Source: Luteirhabdus salina (lineage in GTDB: Bacteria > Bacteroidota > Bacteroidia > Flavobacteriales > Flavobacteriaceae). From it: DNA of 64,000 bases. The stretch is from assembly GCA_025384855.1 (NCBI GenBank), contig JALAHT010000001.1, positions 997,064-1,061,063 on the forward strand, read 5' to 3'. Within the stretch, counting starts at the first letter, position 1, and every line of letters starts with the position of its first letter. Made by a program: the position numbers and the translations under genes. The notes beneath the pieces were generated by a model. The model ran no database searches and was not told the DNA's origin. It was given only the letters and a program-made list of their open reading frames with translations. Positions 8,814 to 16,962 of the stretch are shown piece by piece.

Positions 8814-8853
8814 ATAAAAAAACCTCATAAGTCTCGGAGACCTATGAGGTTTT
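8814..8853 (-). terminator. strong terminator hairpin after tRNA-Cys
   Basis: AAAACCTCATA at 8819-8829 and TATGAGGTTTT at 8843-8853 form an 11-bp stem, with an inner GTCTC/GAGAC stem between them. On the minus strand the 3' arm ends in a T run, so it terminates the tRNA transcript. Confidence 0.75.
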
Positions 8854-8863
8854 GAAATTGTAG

Positions 8864-8934
8864 AGGCATCGAGCGGATTCGAACCGCTGTACAAGGTTTT
8901 GCAGACCTCTGCCTAGCCACTCGGCCACGATGCC
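8864..8934 (-). tRNA. tRNA-Cys (GCA anticodon)
   Basis: The minus strand folds as a tRNA of 71 nt. The acceptor stem is GGCATCG/CGATGCC with a U discriminator, which is typical of tRNA-Cys. The D-arm GCCGAGTGGCTAGGC, an anticodon loop CTGCAAA with GCA anticodon, and the T-arm AGCGG-TTCGAAT-CCGCT are present. The CCA end is not encoded. A strong terminator follows. Confidence 0.95.
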
Positions 8935-8992
8935 CTTTGCAGACGGCAAATATAAAGTTTTATGCTATAAAAATGGAAAAAAGAAGCGCTTT

Positions 8993-9349
8993 TTAGCGTT
9001 TTCCGCTCATCGTAACGCTTACTTCGGCAACGTCGCCTCCAATCGGTGGATTTACCTTCGCTACCGTAACCTGAACCTCCTTCACCAAATTGATTTCATC
9101 AAAAACGGAATCGATAATGCGTTGTCCTACGTGTTCCAGGAGTTTGGAACGAATGGCCATTTCACGTTTTACGATTTTGTTCAAGTGAACATAATCGACG
9201 GTATCGGAAAGACTATCTGTATCGGCAGCTTTCGATAAATCGGCGGATACTTTGATGTTTACCAGGTAATCGCTTCCTATTTTTTCTTCTTCTGTTAAAC
9301 ATCCATGATTGGCAAAAATCCGAATGTTTTTAAGCTTTATGATAGACAC
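8993..9349 (-). CDS. folB: dihydroneopterin aldolase
   Basis: A folate pathway enzyme that cleaves 7,8-dihydroneopterin to 6-hydroxymethyl-dihydropterin and glycolaldehyde. It is 118 aa, the usual size. IRIFANHGCLTEEEKIG matches the family N-terminus around the substrate pocket. YVHLNKIVKREM and LLEHVGQRIIDSVF are the following conserved helices, with VTVAKVNPPIGGDVAEVSV at the C-terminus carrying the conserved lysine-proline region. It stands alone between tRNA-Cys and glnS. A degenerate TATCTTCG box lies upstream on the minus strand. Confidence 0.93.
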   Translation of the reverse strand: MSIIKLKNIRIFANHGCLTEEEKIGSDYLVNIKVSADLSKAADTDSLSDTVDYVHLNKIVKREMAIRSKLLEHVGQRIIDSVFDEINLVKEVQVTVAKVNPPIGGDVAEVSVTMSGKR

Positions 9350-9505
9350 TATGTATTTTTTTTTGCGAAGATACTGTAATCTTTTTGAACGGTTTAAGGT
9401 TTGAAATCATCTGTCGATTATCCATAATGGAAATGCCACATACATTCACATCACTATTGATTTGTTTTCAGTAGCTTTACACTGAAATTCCCGTATTATT
9501 TTTGA

Positions 9506-9513
9506 TAAATTTG
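9506..9513 (+). promoter_or_regulatory. -7 promoter box of glnS
   Basis: TAAATTTG matches TAnnTTTG and lies 17 nt before the glnS start. No good TTG is visible upstream at the usual spacing. Confidence 0.45.
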
Positions 9514-9530
9514 CGCTTATTTAAAACACT

Positions 9531-11210
9531 ATGGCAAAAGAAGAAGCACCGTTACATTTTATAGAACATATTGTTGAAGACGACCTGAAGGCAGGCTATA
9601 AACAAGAGGATTTAAAATTTCGATTTCCACCCGAACCGAATGGCTATTTGCATATCGGTCATGCCTCTTCCATTTGCCTGAATTTCGGTTTAGGCAAACG
9701 CTATAAAGCACCCGTAAATCTTCGTTTCGACGATACCAATCCTACTAAAGAAGAACAAGAATTCGTAGATGCCATAAAGCGCGACATCGAATGGCTCGGA
9801 TTTGAATGGGCAGAAGAATGCTACGCGTCCGACTATTTTCAGCAGTTATACGATTGGGCCGTGCAGCTTATCAAGGATGGGAAGGCGTATGTGGATTCAC
9901 AAACGTCTATCTTGATTGCTGAACAAAAAGGAACGCCAAATGAGCCGGGTATTGAAAGTCCGTTCCGAAACAGACCGGTAGAAGAAAGTCTCGATCTTTT
10001 TGAAAAGATGAAGAATGGCGAAGTGAAGGAAGGGGAACACGTGCTGCGGGCTAAAATAGATATGGCTTCTGGAAATATGCTGATGCGAGACCCAGTGATG
10101 TATCGTGTGGTGAACAAAGCGCACCACCGTACGGGAAGCAATTGGAAAATCTATCCAATGTACGATTGGGCGCACGGACAATGCGATTATTTGGAACAAG
10201 TAAGCCATTCGCTATGTACCTTAGAGTTTTTGCCACATCGTGAATTATACGATTGGTTTTTGGACCAACTATATGACGATAAAAAATTACGTCCGAAACA
10301 GCGTGAGTTTGCCCGCAGAAACTTGAGCCACACCGTTGTGAGTAAACGAAAGTTGGCCAAGTTGGTAGAAGAAGGGGTGGTTACCGGATGGGACGATCCT
10401 CGCATGCCGACTATTTCTGGTTTAAGAAGAAGAGGGTACACACCCGACAGCATTCGAAATTTTGCCGATAGCATTGGCGTTGGAAAACGCGAGAATATGA
10501 TTGACGTTTCCCATTTGGAATTCAATGTTCGGGAAGATCTGAATAAAAAGGCACCTAGGATCATGGCAGTGCTGGATCCAGTGAAAGTGGTCATAACAAA
10601 TTATCCTGAAGGGAAAGAGGAATGGCTTGAGGCTGAAAACAATCAAGAAGATGAAAGTGCTGGCTATCGCAAAGTCCCTTTTTCAAGAGAACTTTATATT
10701 GAAAAGGAGGATTTTCGTGAAGAAGCAAATCGCAAGTTTTTCCGGTTGAAAATCGGAAAGGAAGTACGCCTGAAAAATGCATACATCATAAAGGCCGAAA
10801 GCTGTACTAAAGACAGTGAAGGGAACATAACTGAAATTCAGTGTACCTACGATCCTGAAAGTAAAAGCGGAAGCGGTACCGAAGCTTCGCAGCGTAAGGT
10901 GAAAGGAACATTACATTGGGTTTCTGTACCCCATGCCGTTCCTGCGGAAGTTCGACTATACGATCGATTGTTTACGGTTCCAGCGCCCGATGGGGATAAG
11001 GAAAAGGATTTTATGGAATTCCTGAATCCGAACTCCCTTCAAATTGTTCGTGCGGCAGCCGAACCAAGTGTGAAAGACTTGAAGGAAGGCGATAATGTTC
11101 AGTTTCAACGATTGGGATATTTTGTGATCGATAAAGAATCTTCACCAGAAGCGGTAATCTTCAACAGAACCGTTCCGCTTCGCGATTCCTGGGCGAAGTT
11201 GAAGGAGTAA
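9531..11210 (+). CDS. glnS: glutaminyl-tRNA synthetase
   Basis: A class Ic aminoacyl-tRNA synthetase that charges tRNA-Gln directly, 559 aa (the E. coli enzyme is 554). The HIGH signature appears as PPEPNGYLHIGHASS near residue 40. The KMSKS-like loop is VVSKRKLAKLVEEG near residue 270. The C-terminal half is the two-barrel anticodon-binding domain. It has its own -7 box and a strong terminator. Confidence 0.97.
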   Translation: MAKEEAPLHFIEHIVEDDLKAGYKQEDLKFRFPPEPNGYLHIGHASSICLNFGLGKRYKAPVNLRFDDTNPTKEEQEFVDAIKRDIEWLGFEWAEECYASDYFQQLYDWAVQLIKDGKAYVDSQTSILIAEQKGTPNEPGIESPFRNRPVEESLDLFEKMKNGEVKEGEHVLRAKIDMASGNMLMRDPVMYRVVNKAHHRTGSNWKIYPMYDWAHGQCDYLEQVSHSLCTLEFLPHRELYDWFLDQLYDDKKLRPKQREFARRNLSHTVVSKRKLAKLVEEGVVTGWDDPRMPTISGLRRRGYTPDSIRNFADSIGVGKRENMIDVSHLEFNVREDLNKKAPRIMAVLDPVKVVITNYPEGKEEWLEAENNQEDESAGYRKVPFSRELYIEKEDFREEANRKFFRLKIGKEVRLKNAYIIKAESCTKDSEGNITEIQCTYDPESKSGSGTEASQRKVKGTLHWVSVPHAVPAEVRLYDRLFTVPAPDGDKEKDFMEFLNPNSLQIVRAAAEPSVKDLKEGDNVQFQRLGYFVIDKESSPEAVIFNRTVPLRDSWAKLKE

Positions 11211-11236
11211 CAATTCACTTTAAAACAACTAAGAGG

Positions 11237-11261
11237 GGAAGGCTAATTGGCCTTCCTTTTT
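11237..11261 (+). terminator. rho-independent terminator of glnS
   Basis: GGAAGGC 11237-11243 and GCCTTCC 11250-11256 form a 7-bp GC-rich stem with a 6-nt loop, followed at once by five T. Confidence 0.85.
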
Positions 11262-11363
11262 ATTTAAGGGAATTTGGCAAAACAATTTTCGTTTTAAGAT
11301 AATTTTATAGCTTGGAAATCAACTATTAACCGGTTATTAACAGCGAAAAGAAGGCTTTCAAAC

Positions 11364-11371
11364 TAACTTTG
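11364..11371 (+). promoter_or_regulatory. -7 promoter box of the YtxH trio
   Basis: TAACTTTG matches TAnnTTTG and lies 39 nt before the ATG of the YtxH-domain gene. The preceding gene ends in a terminator, so a promoter is needed here. Confidence 0.45.
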
Positions 11372-11410
11372 TAGGACAAACAGAAATTAACAACTAAAAC
11401 CATATTGAAC

Positions 11411-11788
11411 ATGGCATCTAACACAGGACAAACATTATTAGCACTACTTACAGGTGCTGCAATCGGAGCAGGAATCGGAATTCTTTATGCTCCCGATAAA
11501 GGTTCAACAACACGTGCTAAATTAGATAAGGAAGCTAAGAAAGCTCGTAAGAAATTGAACAAACAGGTTCAAGAGACGTCGAGCAACCTTAATGAAAAAG
11601 CGCAAAAAGCGCGTTTAAATTTTGAAACAAAGTTAGAAGAAACACTTTCTTCTGCTAGCTATAAAGCTGATGATATCTTATTGGCAATGGAAGATAAGCT
11701 AGAAGCACTTCGCAAGCAAAACGCTAAGCTTCAAAAAGAAACGAAAGAAGCACAAGTTAAAACGCAAGCGAAAAAAGTAACCACATAG
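11411..11788 (+). CDS. YtxH domain-containing protein
   Basis: A 125-aa protein of the YtxH family, associated in Firmicutes with general stress. The N-terminus has one glycine-rich membrane or reentrant segment (LLALLTGAAIGAGIGILYAPDKG, ending in the diagnostic APDKG). A long lysine- and glutamate-rich amphipathic helix follows to the end. I took the ATG at 11411, since an in-frame TTG 6 nt earlier adds only two residues. It is the first of three closely packed genes likely to form one membrane-associated stress module. Confidence 0.88.
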   Translation: MASNTGQTLLALLTGAAIGAGIGILYAPDKGSTTRAKLDKEAKKARKKLNKQVQETSSNLNEKAQKARLNFETKLEETLSSASYKADDILLAMEDKLEALRKQNAKLQKETKEAQVKTQAKKVTT

Positions 11789-11789
11789 G

Positions 11790-12206
11790 ATGGCATTCGG
11801 AAGTCTTACAGAGAACATTCATAAAGCCACAGATAAGACGCAAGAGTATATAGAGAACATGGCGGAGTATTATAAGCTCCGCCTTTTTAAATCCTCTATG
11901 AAAGGAGCCATATCGCTGGTCAATTTACTGGTGATTGGTAGTATTGTACTCATGGTACTTGCCTTTATTTCGGTGGGTGTAGCCATATGGATAGGGGAAG
12001 CTATGGACAATAGAGCTGCAGGATATTTTATCGTGGCCGGTTTTTACTTTGTTGTATTATTGCTCATTTTGATCTTTGGACGAAAGGAAATTGAAAAGTA
12101 TATGCTTATCAAATTTTCCAAACAAGTTTTTGATGATGACGAACACGATCCGAAGGAGCAGGCAACGGAAACCGTTATTCAGAAACATGAAAATCCAGAG
12201 GTATGA
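11790..12206 (+). CDS. phage-holin-superfamily-III-like membrane protein
   Basis: A 138-aa protein with two strong membrane helices (about residues 43-68 and 80-100), a charged N-terminal amphipathic region (LTENIHKATDKTQEYIENMAEYYKLRLFK) and an acidic tail. This layout matches the Actinobacterial phage holin/PF07332-like proteins commonly annotated next to YtxH genes. Despite the name it is a chromosomal protein with no phage context here. It starts 1 bp after the YtxH gene and overlaps the next gene by 4 bp. Confidence 0.8.
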   Translation: MAFGSLTENIHKATDKTQEYIENMAEYYKLRLFKSSMKGAISLVNLLVIGSIVLMVLAFISVGVAIWIGEAMDNRAAGYFIVAGFYFVVLLLILIFGRKEIEKYMLIKFSKQVFDDDEHDPKEQATETVIQKHENPEV

Positions 12207-12439
12207 GAGTTTATACAAATTTTGATGAAATAGATCGCGATCTTCGTTACCTGAAGCTTCAATCGCAGATCAATAAGGAAGAAGTGAAACTTACGTTGAA
12301 TGAAACGAAGGAAACACTTAGTCCGTTAGGAATTGTAACAAATATTATCGGGGCTATTGCTAAAAAAGCGTTTATCTTAAAAGCAGTCGATAAGCTCATC
12401 GGAATGAAGAAAGTTAAGAAAGAAGACATTCACGAATAA
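12203..12439 (+). CDS. small conserved protein of the YtxH cluster (resembles DUF6327)
   Basis: A 78-aa protein beginning with FDEIDRDLRYLKLQSQINKEEVKLTLNE. A predicted helix with weak hydrophobicity around GIVTNIIGAIAKKAFILKAVDKLIG follows. It overlaps the holin-like gene by 4 bp, so it is translationally coupled. The three genes recur together in Flavobacteriaceae. I recall this family as DUF6327, but a profile search is needed to confirm it. A terminator follows 20 bp downstream. Confidence 0.78.
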   Translation: MRVYTNFDEIDRDLRYLKLQSQINKEEVKLTLNETKETLSPLGIVTNIIGAIAKKAFILKAVDKLIGMKKVKKEDIHE

Positions 12440-12458
12440 ACATGGCTACCAGCCAAAC

Positions 12459-12496
12459 AAAACGCCCGAGTATGAGAGTACTAGGGCGTTTTTTAT
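12459..12496 (+). terminator. terminator of the YtxH trio
   Basis: AAAACGCCC 12459-12467 pairs with GGGCGTTTT 12484-12492, with inner AGTA/TACT pairing, and runs into a T tract. The A run on the other side may let it also stop the convergent SPFH gene. Confidence 0.8.
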
Positions 12497-12521
12497 TATT
12501 TCAGGTTAAAAGATGATTTGA

Positions 12522-13520
12522 TTAAAAAGTTACATCGGTGTCATCCTCGCTAGAAGATGATCTTCTCCTATTTGAGCGCTTTGAACCGGAATCGGTTTTC
12601 TTCGCTTCATTCTGCTTTCGCATCTCTTCCCCAATCTTGTTGCTGGCTACAAAAGATGCGATCATATTATTCAACATATCGCTTCCAGCTTGAGGTGAAT
12701 TCGGTAGCAAAATTAAATTTGTGTTCGTTTCTTCCCCAATGCTCTGCAACGTATCATAATGTTGGGTAACAACAATTAATGCTGATGCTTCTTGCGAATT
12801 GATACCGACATTGTTCAGCACATCGACGCTTTCTTCCAATCCACGTGCAATCTCTCGTCTTTGATCGGCAATACCTTGTCCTTGTAAGCGCTTGCTTTCT
12901 GCCTCTGCCCGAGCTTTTGCTACGATTTTAATACGTTCGGCTTCGGCTTCATATTCGGCCGCTACTTTTTCACGTTCTGAGGCATTAATTCGGTTCATGG
13001 CAGCCTTCACCTGGACATCAGGATCGATATCGGTTACGAGCGTTTTAATAATGTCGTATCCATATTCCAGCATGGCATCGTTCAATTCAGCCTTTACAGC
13101 AATTGCGATATCATCTTTTCGCTCAAAAACATCATCCAATTTCATTTTTGGGACTTCCGCACGAACCACATCGAACACATAACTGGTAATTTGGTCCTGC
13201 GGACTTTGAAGCTTATAGAAGGCATCATAAATTTTGGTTCGAATTACTTGAAACTGAACGGAAATCTTCAACCGTACAAACACATCATCTTTTGTTTTGG
13301 TTTCAACAAGTACATCCAATTGCTGAATTTTTAAGTTGATGCGACCAGGGATTCGGTCGAAGACCGGAATCTTAAAATGAAGTCCCGATTGACGGATACT
13401 TTGGAATTTTCCAAAGCGCTCGATAATAGCTGCTGTTTGTTGACGAACCGTGAATACCCCAGAAATCAAGATGATGAATCCGAGGATAATAAATGGAATC
13501 AGTAATAATAGACCTCCCAT
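12522..13520 (-). CDS. SPFH/Band 7 domain protein (stomatin-like)
   Basis: A 332-aa membrane-anchored protein of the stomatin/prohibitin/flotillin superfamily. It has an N-terminal hydrophobic anchor (residues about 1-25) and an SPFH domain (about 25-200, with VRQQTAAIIERFGKF at its start). A long EAEA-rich coiled coil follows (about 185-225). The C-terminus is low-complexity and basic-serine rich (about 300-332). Such proteins oligomerise at membranes and often regulate proteases. No NfeD partner is adjacent, so the partner is unknown. Confidence 0.9.
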   Translation of the reverse strand: MGGLLLLIPFIILGFIILISGVFTVRQQTAAIIERFGKFQSIRQSGLHFKIPVFDRIPGRINLKIQQLDVLVETKTKDDVFVRLKISVQFQVIRTKIYDAFYKLQSPQDQITSYVFDVVRAEVPKMKLDDVFERKDDIAIAVKAELNDAMLEYGYDIIKTLVTDIDPDVQVKAAMNRINASEREKVAAEYEAEAERIKIVAKARAEAESKRLQGQGIADQRREIARGLEESVDVLNNVGINSQEASALIVVTQHYDTLQSIGEETNTNLILLPNSPQAGSDMLNNMIASFVASNKIGEEMRKQNEAKKTDSGSKRSNRRRSSSSEDDTDVTF

Positions 13521-13570
13521 GATAAATTGCGATTAAGGATTAAAAACAGTTGAAGATACGAAAATAAAGG

Positions 13571-13578
13571 TATTTTTG
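13571..13578 (+). promoter_or_regulatory. -7 promoter box of the outer-membrane-protein gene
   Basis: TATTTTTG matches TAnnTTTG. It overlaps an in-frame TTG at 13576, which argues that translation begins at the ATG 13597 instead. Confidence 0.5.
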
Positions 13579-13596
13579 AACCGTTATTTACTCACT

Positions 13597-14262
13597 ATGA
13601 TACGTCCACAAATCCTACTTTTTGTTACACTATTCTCATTAGTAAGCCTAACCGTTTTCTCCCAACGAAACTTCGATGAGTACAATCGATTGGGAATAAA
13701 TGGAGGCGTAACCTTTTTCGATATACAGTCTGATGAACTACAAACAGAGGCTGGAACGGGATTTATGGTTGGTTTTACCACACGTGGTTCGTTTAGAGGA
13801 ATCTTCGACCTTATTTACGGCATCAATTTTTATAATGAAAAGCTTTCCATCGCAGGGAATAATCTTTTGGGAACCGATCCACAAAAAATGGGGTATACGA
13901 TTCAAGGAGTGCAGTTAAATTTTCTACCCAGTATCAACATCATTAAGCACCACTTAAGTATTGAAGTGGGCCCAATTCTTCAGGTAAATGGCAAGATGAA
14001 GTTGGACAGCGATCGCTATGAGGATTATATCATCGATGGCTACAGTACCTTGAATGCAAGTGAAATCGAAGGCATCAGCCAAGTAAATTTTCATGTACTA
14101 GGTGGCATCACCGCTGGGTTCGAAGATTTTAGACTTGGTGCGCATTATCAATACGGTGTAACCAATACCCTTAACAGCCTAAATGATAAAGAATTATCAG
14201 AGGACGTGGATTTTGAAGGACATGCCAATTTACTTACGGTATCAGCTGTCTTTTATTTTTAG
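13597..14262 (+). CDS. outer-membrane beta-barrel protein (PorT/OMP_b-brl family)
   Basis: A 221-aa exported protein with a signal peptide (MIRPQILLFVTLFSLVSLTVFSQ) and alternating beta-strand pattern throughout. It ends in a typical C-terminal aromatic strand (LLTVSAVFYF) used for outer-membrane insertion. Repeated GxxxG-like turns and the small size suggest an 8-stranded barrel. The ATG at 13597 puts the signal peptide exactly at the start. The last 4 bp overlap convergent gltX. The function is unknown. Confidence 0.82.
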   Translation: MIRPQILLFVTLFSLVSLTVFSQRNFDEYNRLGINGGVTFFDIQSDELQTEAGTGFMVGFTTRGSFRGIFDLIYGINFYNEKLSIAGNNLLGTDPQKMGYTIQGVQLNFLPSINIIKHHLSIEVGPILQVNGKMKLDSDRYEDYIIDGYSTLNASEIEGISQVNFHVLGGITAGFEDFRLGAHYQYGVTNTLNSLNDKELSEDVDFEGHANLLTVSAVFYF

Positions 14263-15776
14263 GATTTCATAAAGTTGATAGCTGACTGAATTCGGTTCGT
14301 TGCTTCCTTTTTTCCTAAAAGCGCCATAATCTCGAATACATCTGGACCTTTCATTTCACCCACTAACGACAATCGAAGGGGCATCATCACCTTTCCAAAT
14401 CCGATTTCCTGATCGGTAATCCAGCCTTTTACCTGTTTCGATAGCTCGGAAGCGGAAAAATCGTCTACTTTTTCAACAATTCCTCGAACATTTGAAAGGA
14501 TGTCGGCAGTATCGTCCTTAAATGCTTTTTTGGCTGCTTTTTCATCATAAGAAGTGGGCGCTTCAAAAAAGAAATGTCCTTGTTCCCAAAGGTCTTCCAT
14601 AAAAGTGGCACGCTCCTTCAGCAAAGAAACGAGTACGCCTACTTCCATATTTTCAGTAGAAAATCCTTTTGCTTCCACATATTTTTTGAATTGAGCCGTG
14701 AAGACTCCTTCATCCATTTCCTGTAAATAGTGGTGCTGAAACCATTTTGTCTTTTCTGGATCGAATCGAGCGCCTGCCTTGTTCACCCGTTCCAAAGAAA
14801 AAGCGTCAACCAATTCTTCCAACGAAAACAACTCTTGTTCGGTACCCGGATTCCAGCCTAAAAATGCCAACATATTGACCACGGCTTCCGGTAAATATCC
14901 ATCTTCTCTGTAACCATTATAGATACTTCCATCCTCGGTTTTCCATTCCAATGGGAAGACAGGAAAGCCCATTTTGTCGCCATCGCGTTTGCTCAATTTT
15001 CCTTTTCCTACCGGTTTCAAAATAAGCGGTAAGTGGGCAAATTTCGGTGGCTGCCAATCGAACGCCCGGTACAATAGCATGTGCAGCGCTAGGGAAGGCA
15101 ACCATTCTTCACCACGAATAACATGCGTAATGGCCATCAAATGGTCATCTACAATATTGGCCAAGTGGTAGGTAGGCATTCCATCGCTCTTAAAAAGCAC
15201 CTTGTCATCTAAAATGGAGGTATCGATCTGCATACCACCACGAATCATATCCCGGAATTGCAAGCTTTCGCCAGCCGGAATTTTAAAGCGAATCACATAG
15301 TCTTCACCCGCATCTATTTTCTGTTGTATTTCATCCTCTGAAAGTCCGAGGGAATTGTTTAACGAATCCCGATTCTTGGCATCGTAACTAAAGGTTTCAC
15401 CCTTGGCTTCATAGTCGTTTCGAAGTTTTTCCAATGCTTCAGCACTATCGAACGCGTAATACGCATTCCCAGATGCCAACAGCATGTCGGCATACTCGCG
15501 ATAAAGATGCTTGCGCTCACTCTGACGATAGGGTCCGACATCGCCTTCTTTCCCGGGACCTTCATCAAATGGTATCTGCAACCAGTCAAGCGCTTCAACG
15601 ATATAATCTTCCGCTCCTTCCACATATCGGTTCTGGTCGGTATCTTCTATCCGAAGAATAAAATCACCGCCTAGTTTTTTAGCAAAAAGATAGTTGAATA
15701 AGGCCGTTCGAACTCCTCCAATATGCAAGGGTCCGGTTGGGCTGGGAGCGAATCGTACACGAATTTTATCAGACAT
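14259..15776 (-). CDS. gltX: glutamyl-tRNA synthetase
   Basis: A class Ic synthetase that charges tRNA-Glu, 505 aa. The HIGH signature is FAPSPTGPLHIGGVRTALFNYL near the N-terminus. The KMSKS motif is KLSKRDGDKMGF in the middle. The C-terminal alpha-helical anticodon-binding region (about 330-505) is of the bacterial GluRS type. The AlkB-type gene lies upstream on the same strand, 40 bp away, with a promoter box in the gap. Gln-tRNA synthetase is encoded separately at 9531, so this organism need not use GluRS for tRNA-Gln. Confidence 0.97.
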   Translation of the reverse strand: MSDKIRVRFAPSPTGPLHIGGVRTALFNYLFAKKLGGDFILRIEDTDQNRYVEGAEDYIVEALDWLQIPFDEGPGKEGDVGPYRQSERKHLYREYADMLLASGNAYYAFDSAEALEKLRNDYEAKGETFSYDAKNRDSLNNSLGLSEDEIQQKIDAGEDYVIRFKIPAGESLQFRDMIRGGMQIDTSILDDKVLFKSDGMPTYHLANIVDDHLMAITHVIRGEEWLPSLALHMLLYRAFDWQPPKFAHLPLILKPVGKGKLSKRDGDKMGFPVFPLEWKTEDGSIYNGYREDGYLPEAVVNMLAFLGWNPGTEQELFSLEELVDAFSLERVNKAGARFDPEKTKWFQHHYLQEMDEGVFTAQFKKYVEAKGFSTENMEVGVLVSLLKERATFMEDLWEQGHFFFEAPTSYDEKAAKKAFKDDTADILSNVRGIVEKVDDFSASELSKQVKGWITDQEIGFGKVMMPLRLSLVGEMKGPDVFEIMALLGKKEATNRIQSAINFMKS

Positions 15777-15803
15777 AGTGCAAAGCCATTTTTAGTTGCC
15801 CTG

Positions 15804-15811
15804 CAAAGGTA
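15804..15811 (-). promoter_or_regulatory. -7 promoter box of gltX
   Basis: Read on the minus strand this is TACCTTTG, 27 nt upstream of the gltX start codon. It fits TAnnTTTG. The upstream TTG is at the wrong spacing, so only the -7 element is supported. Confidence 0.4.
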
Positions 15812-15816
15812 CAATT

Positions 15817-16857
15817 CTATTTGCGCATTTCGATAGGAATCCGCTTGTTCATGATGGCAAACCACAGGGGTGGAAACAGCGAGAGAACCATGGAAGTGGG
15901 ATAGCCATATGGCATCTGCGGACTGCTTTCATGACAGTCCAATAGCTGATATTTTTTATGTGCCCGATAATGATGATCGCTATGGCGAGTCAGTTCATAT
16001 AACATCACCCGCCCTAAAACATGATTGCTATTCCAAGAGTGAATTTCGCGGACACGTTCGTACCGACCACTTTTTCGTTTTTGTCGAAGTAACCCATAAT
16101 GCTCGATGTAGTTGACGGTCTCGAGTTGAAGGACACCGACAATGGCAATTCCCAAAGCCAACAACAAACCTACTACACCAAACATCCATAAGATGGCCCC
16201 GAGATATACTAATTGTGATACACTGTACCACAACATATCGTTCTGAATACTTAAAAAACTATTGCCATCAACTTTTAATAGCTGTTGTTGAATGCGCCAT
16301 GCATTTTTATATTGGCGAAAGGTTGAAGTAATCCAAAACGAATATACCGTCTGATTGAATGCGGCAGTCGCAGGATCTTCCTCGGTTGCAGCGTGCTGAT
16401 GATGGCCGAAGTTATGCTCGATGTAAAAATGCATGTAAAGTGCGGGTAACAATAATATTTTTCCCAGTGTTTTTTCCCAACGCGTTTTGCGGTGACCCAA
16501 TTCGTGTGCAACATTGATACCGTTGCTGCCTAACATTACGCCTAATGATAGGACAAATCCTATCAATTCTGAAGTTGAATAATCTATATGAGCAACACTC
16601 CATAAAAACCAACCGATTGCACCAAATACGATTGGCAGGTTGACGTACAGCATTGCGTCAAATAGCGGATTTTTCGACTTCTCGGCTACTTCTGCTTCAT
16701 TTAAATTACCGGAATGGATCGGCAATAACACCTCTAATAAGGGCACCAATACAAAAGCGAATACTGGGGTAAGGAACGCCCAATGGCCACGGAGTGTTAA
16801 CCCAATTAATACCATTAGAGGAATGGAATAGGCGGCTAGATATTTTAAGTCTTTCAT
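15817..16857 (-). CDS. alkB: alkane 1-monooxygenase (AlkB-type) family membrane diiron hydroxylase
   Basis: A 346-aa membrane enzyme of the AlkB branch of fatty acid hydroxylases. It shows the three histidine boxes specific for AlkB: HELGH 118-122, EHNFGHHQHAA with EEDPA (147-161), and RHSDHHYRAHKKYQLL near residue 290. It also has the NYIEHYGLLRQ segment that separates true AlkB enzymes from other desaturase-like proteins. Six helices are predicted. AlkB enzymes hydroxylate terminal carbons of alkanes and need rubredoxin and rubredoxin reductase, but neither gene is nearby. Substrate is inferred only. Confidence 0.88.
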   Translation of the reverse strand: MKDLKYLAAYSIPLMVLIGLTLRGHWAFLTPVFAFVLVPLLEVLLPIHSGNLNEAEVAEKSKNPLFDAMLYVNLPIVFGAIGWFLWSVAHIDYSTSELIGFVLSLGVMLGSNGINVAHELGHRKTRWEKTLGKILLLPALYMHFYIEHNFGHHQHAATEEDPATAAFNQTVYSFWITSTFRQYKNAWRIQQQLLKVDGNSFLSIQNDMLWYSVSQLVYLGAILWMFGVVGLLLALGIAIVGVLQLETVNYIEHYGLLRQKRKSGRYERVREIHSWNSNHVLGRVMLYELTRHSDHHYRAHKKYQLLDCHESSPQMPYGYPTSMVLSLFPPLWFAIMNKRIPIEMRK

Positions 16858-16962
16858 GGACAGTTACTTTGGACTGGTTTTTGAGCGCTATGGGTTTATA
16901 GAGAACAAGATAATAATTTGTAATTTTATAAGTTCTGAAAATAATCCGAGATTGGCCTTCGT

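Noticed and set aside
11790-12206. Holin-like gene as sign of a prophage.
   Set aside because: No other phage genes lie nearby, and the same three-gene set is a normal chromosomal feature of flavobacteria.
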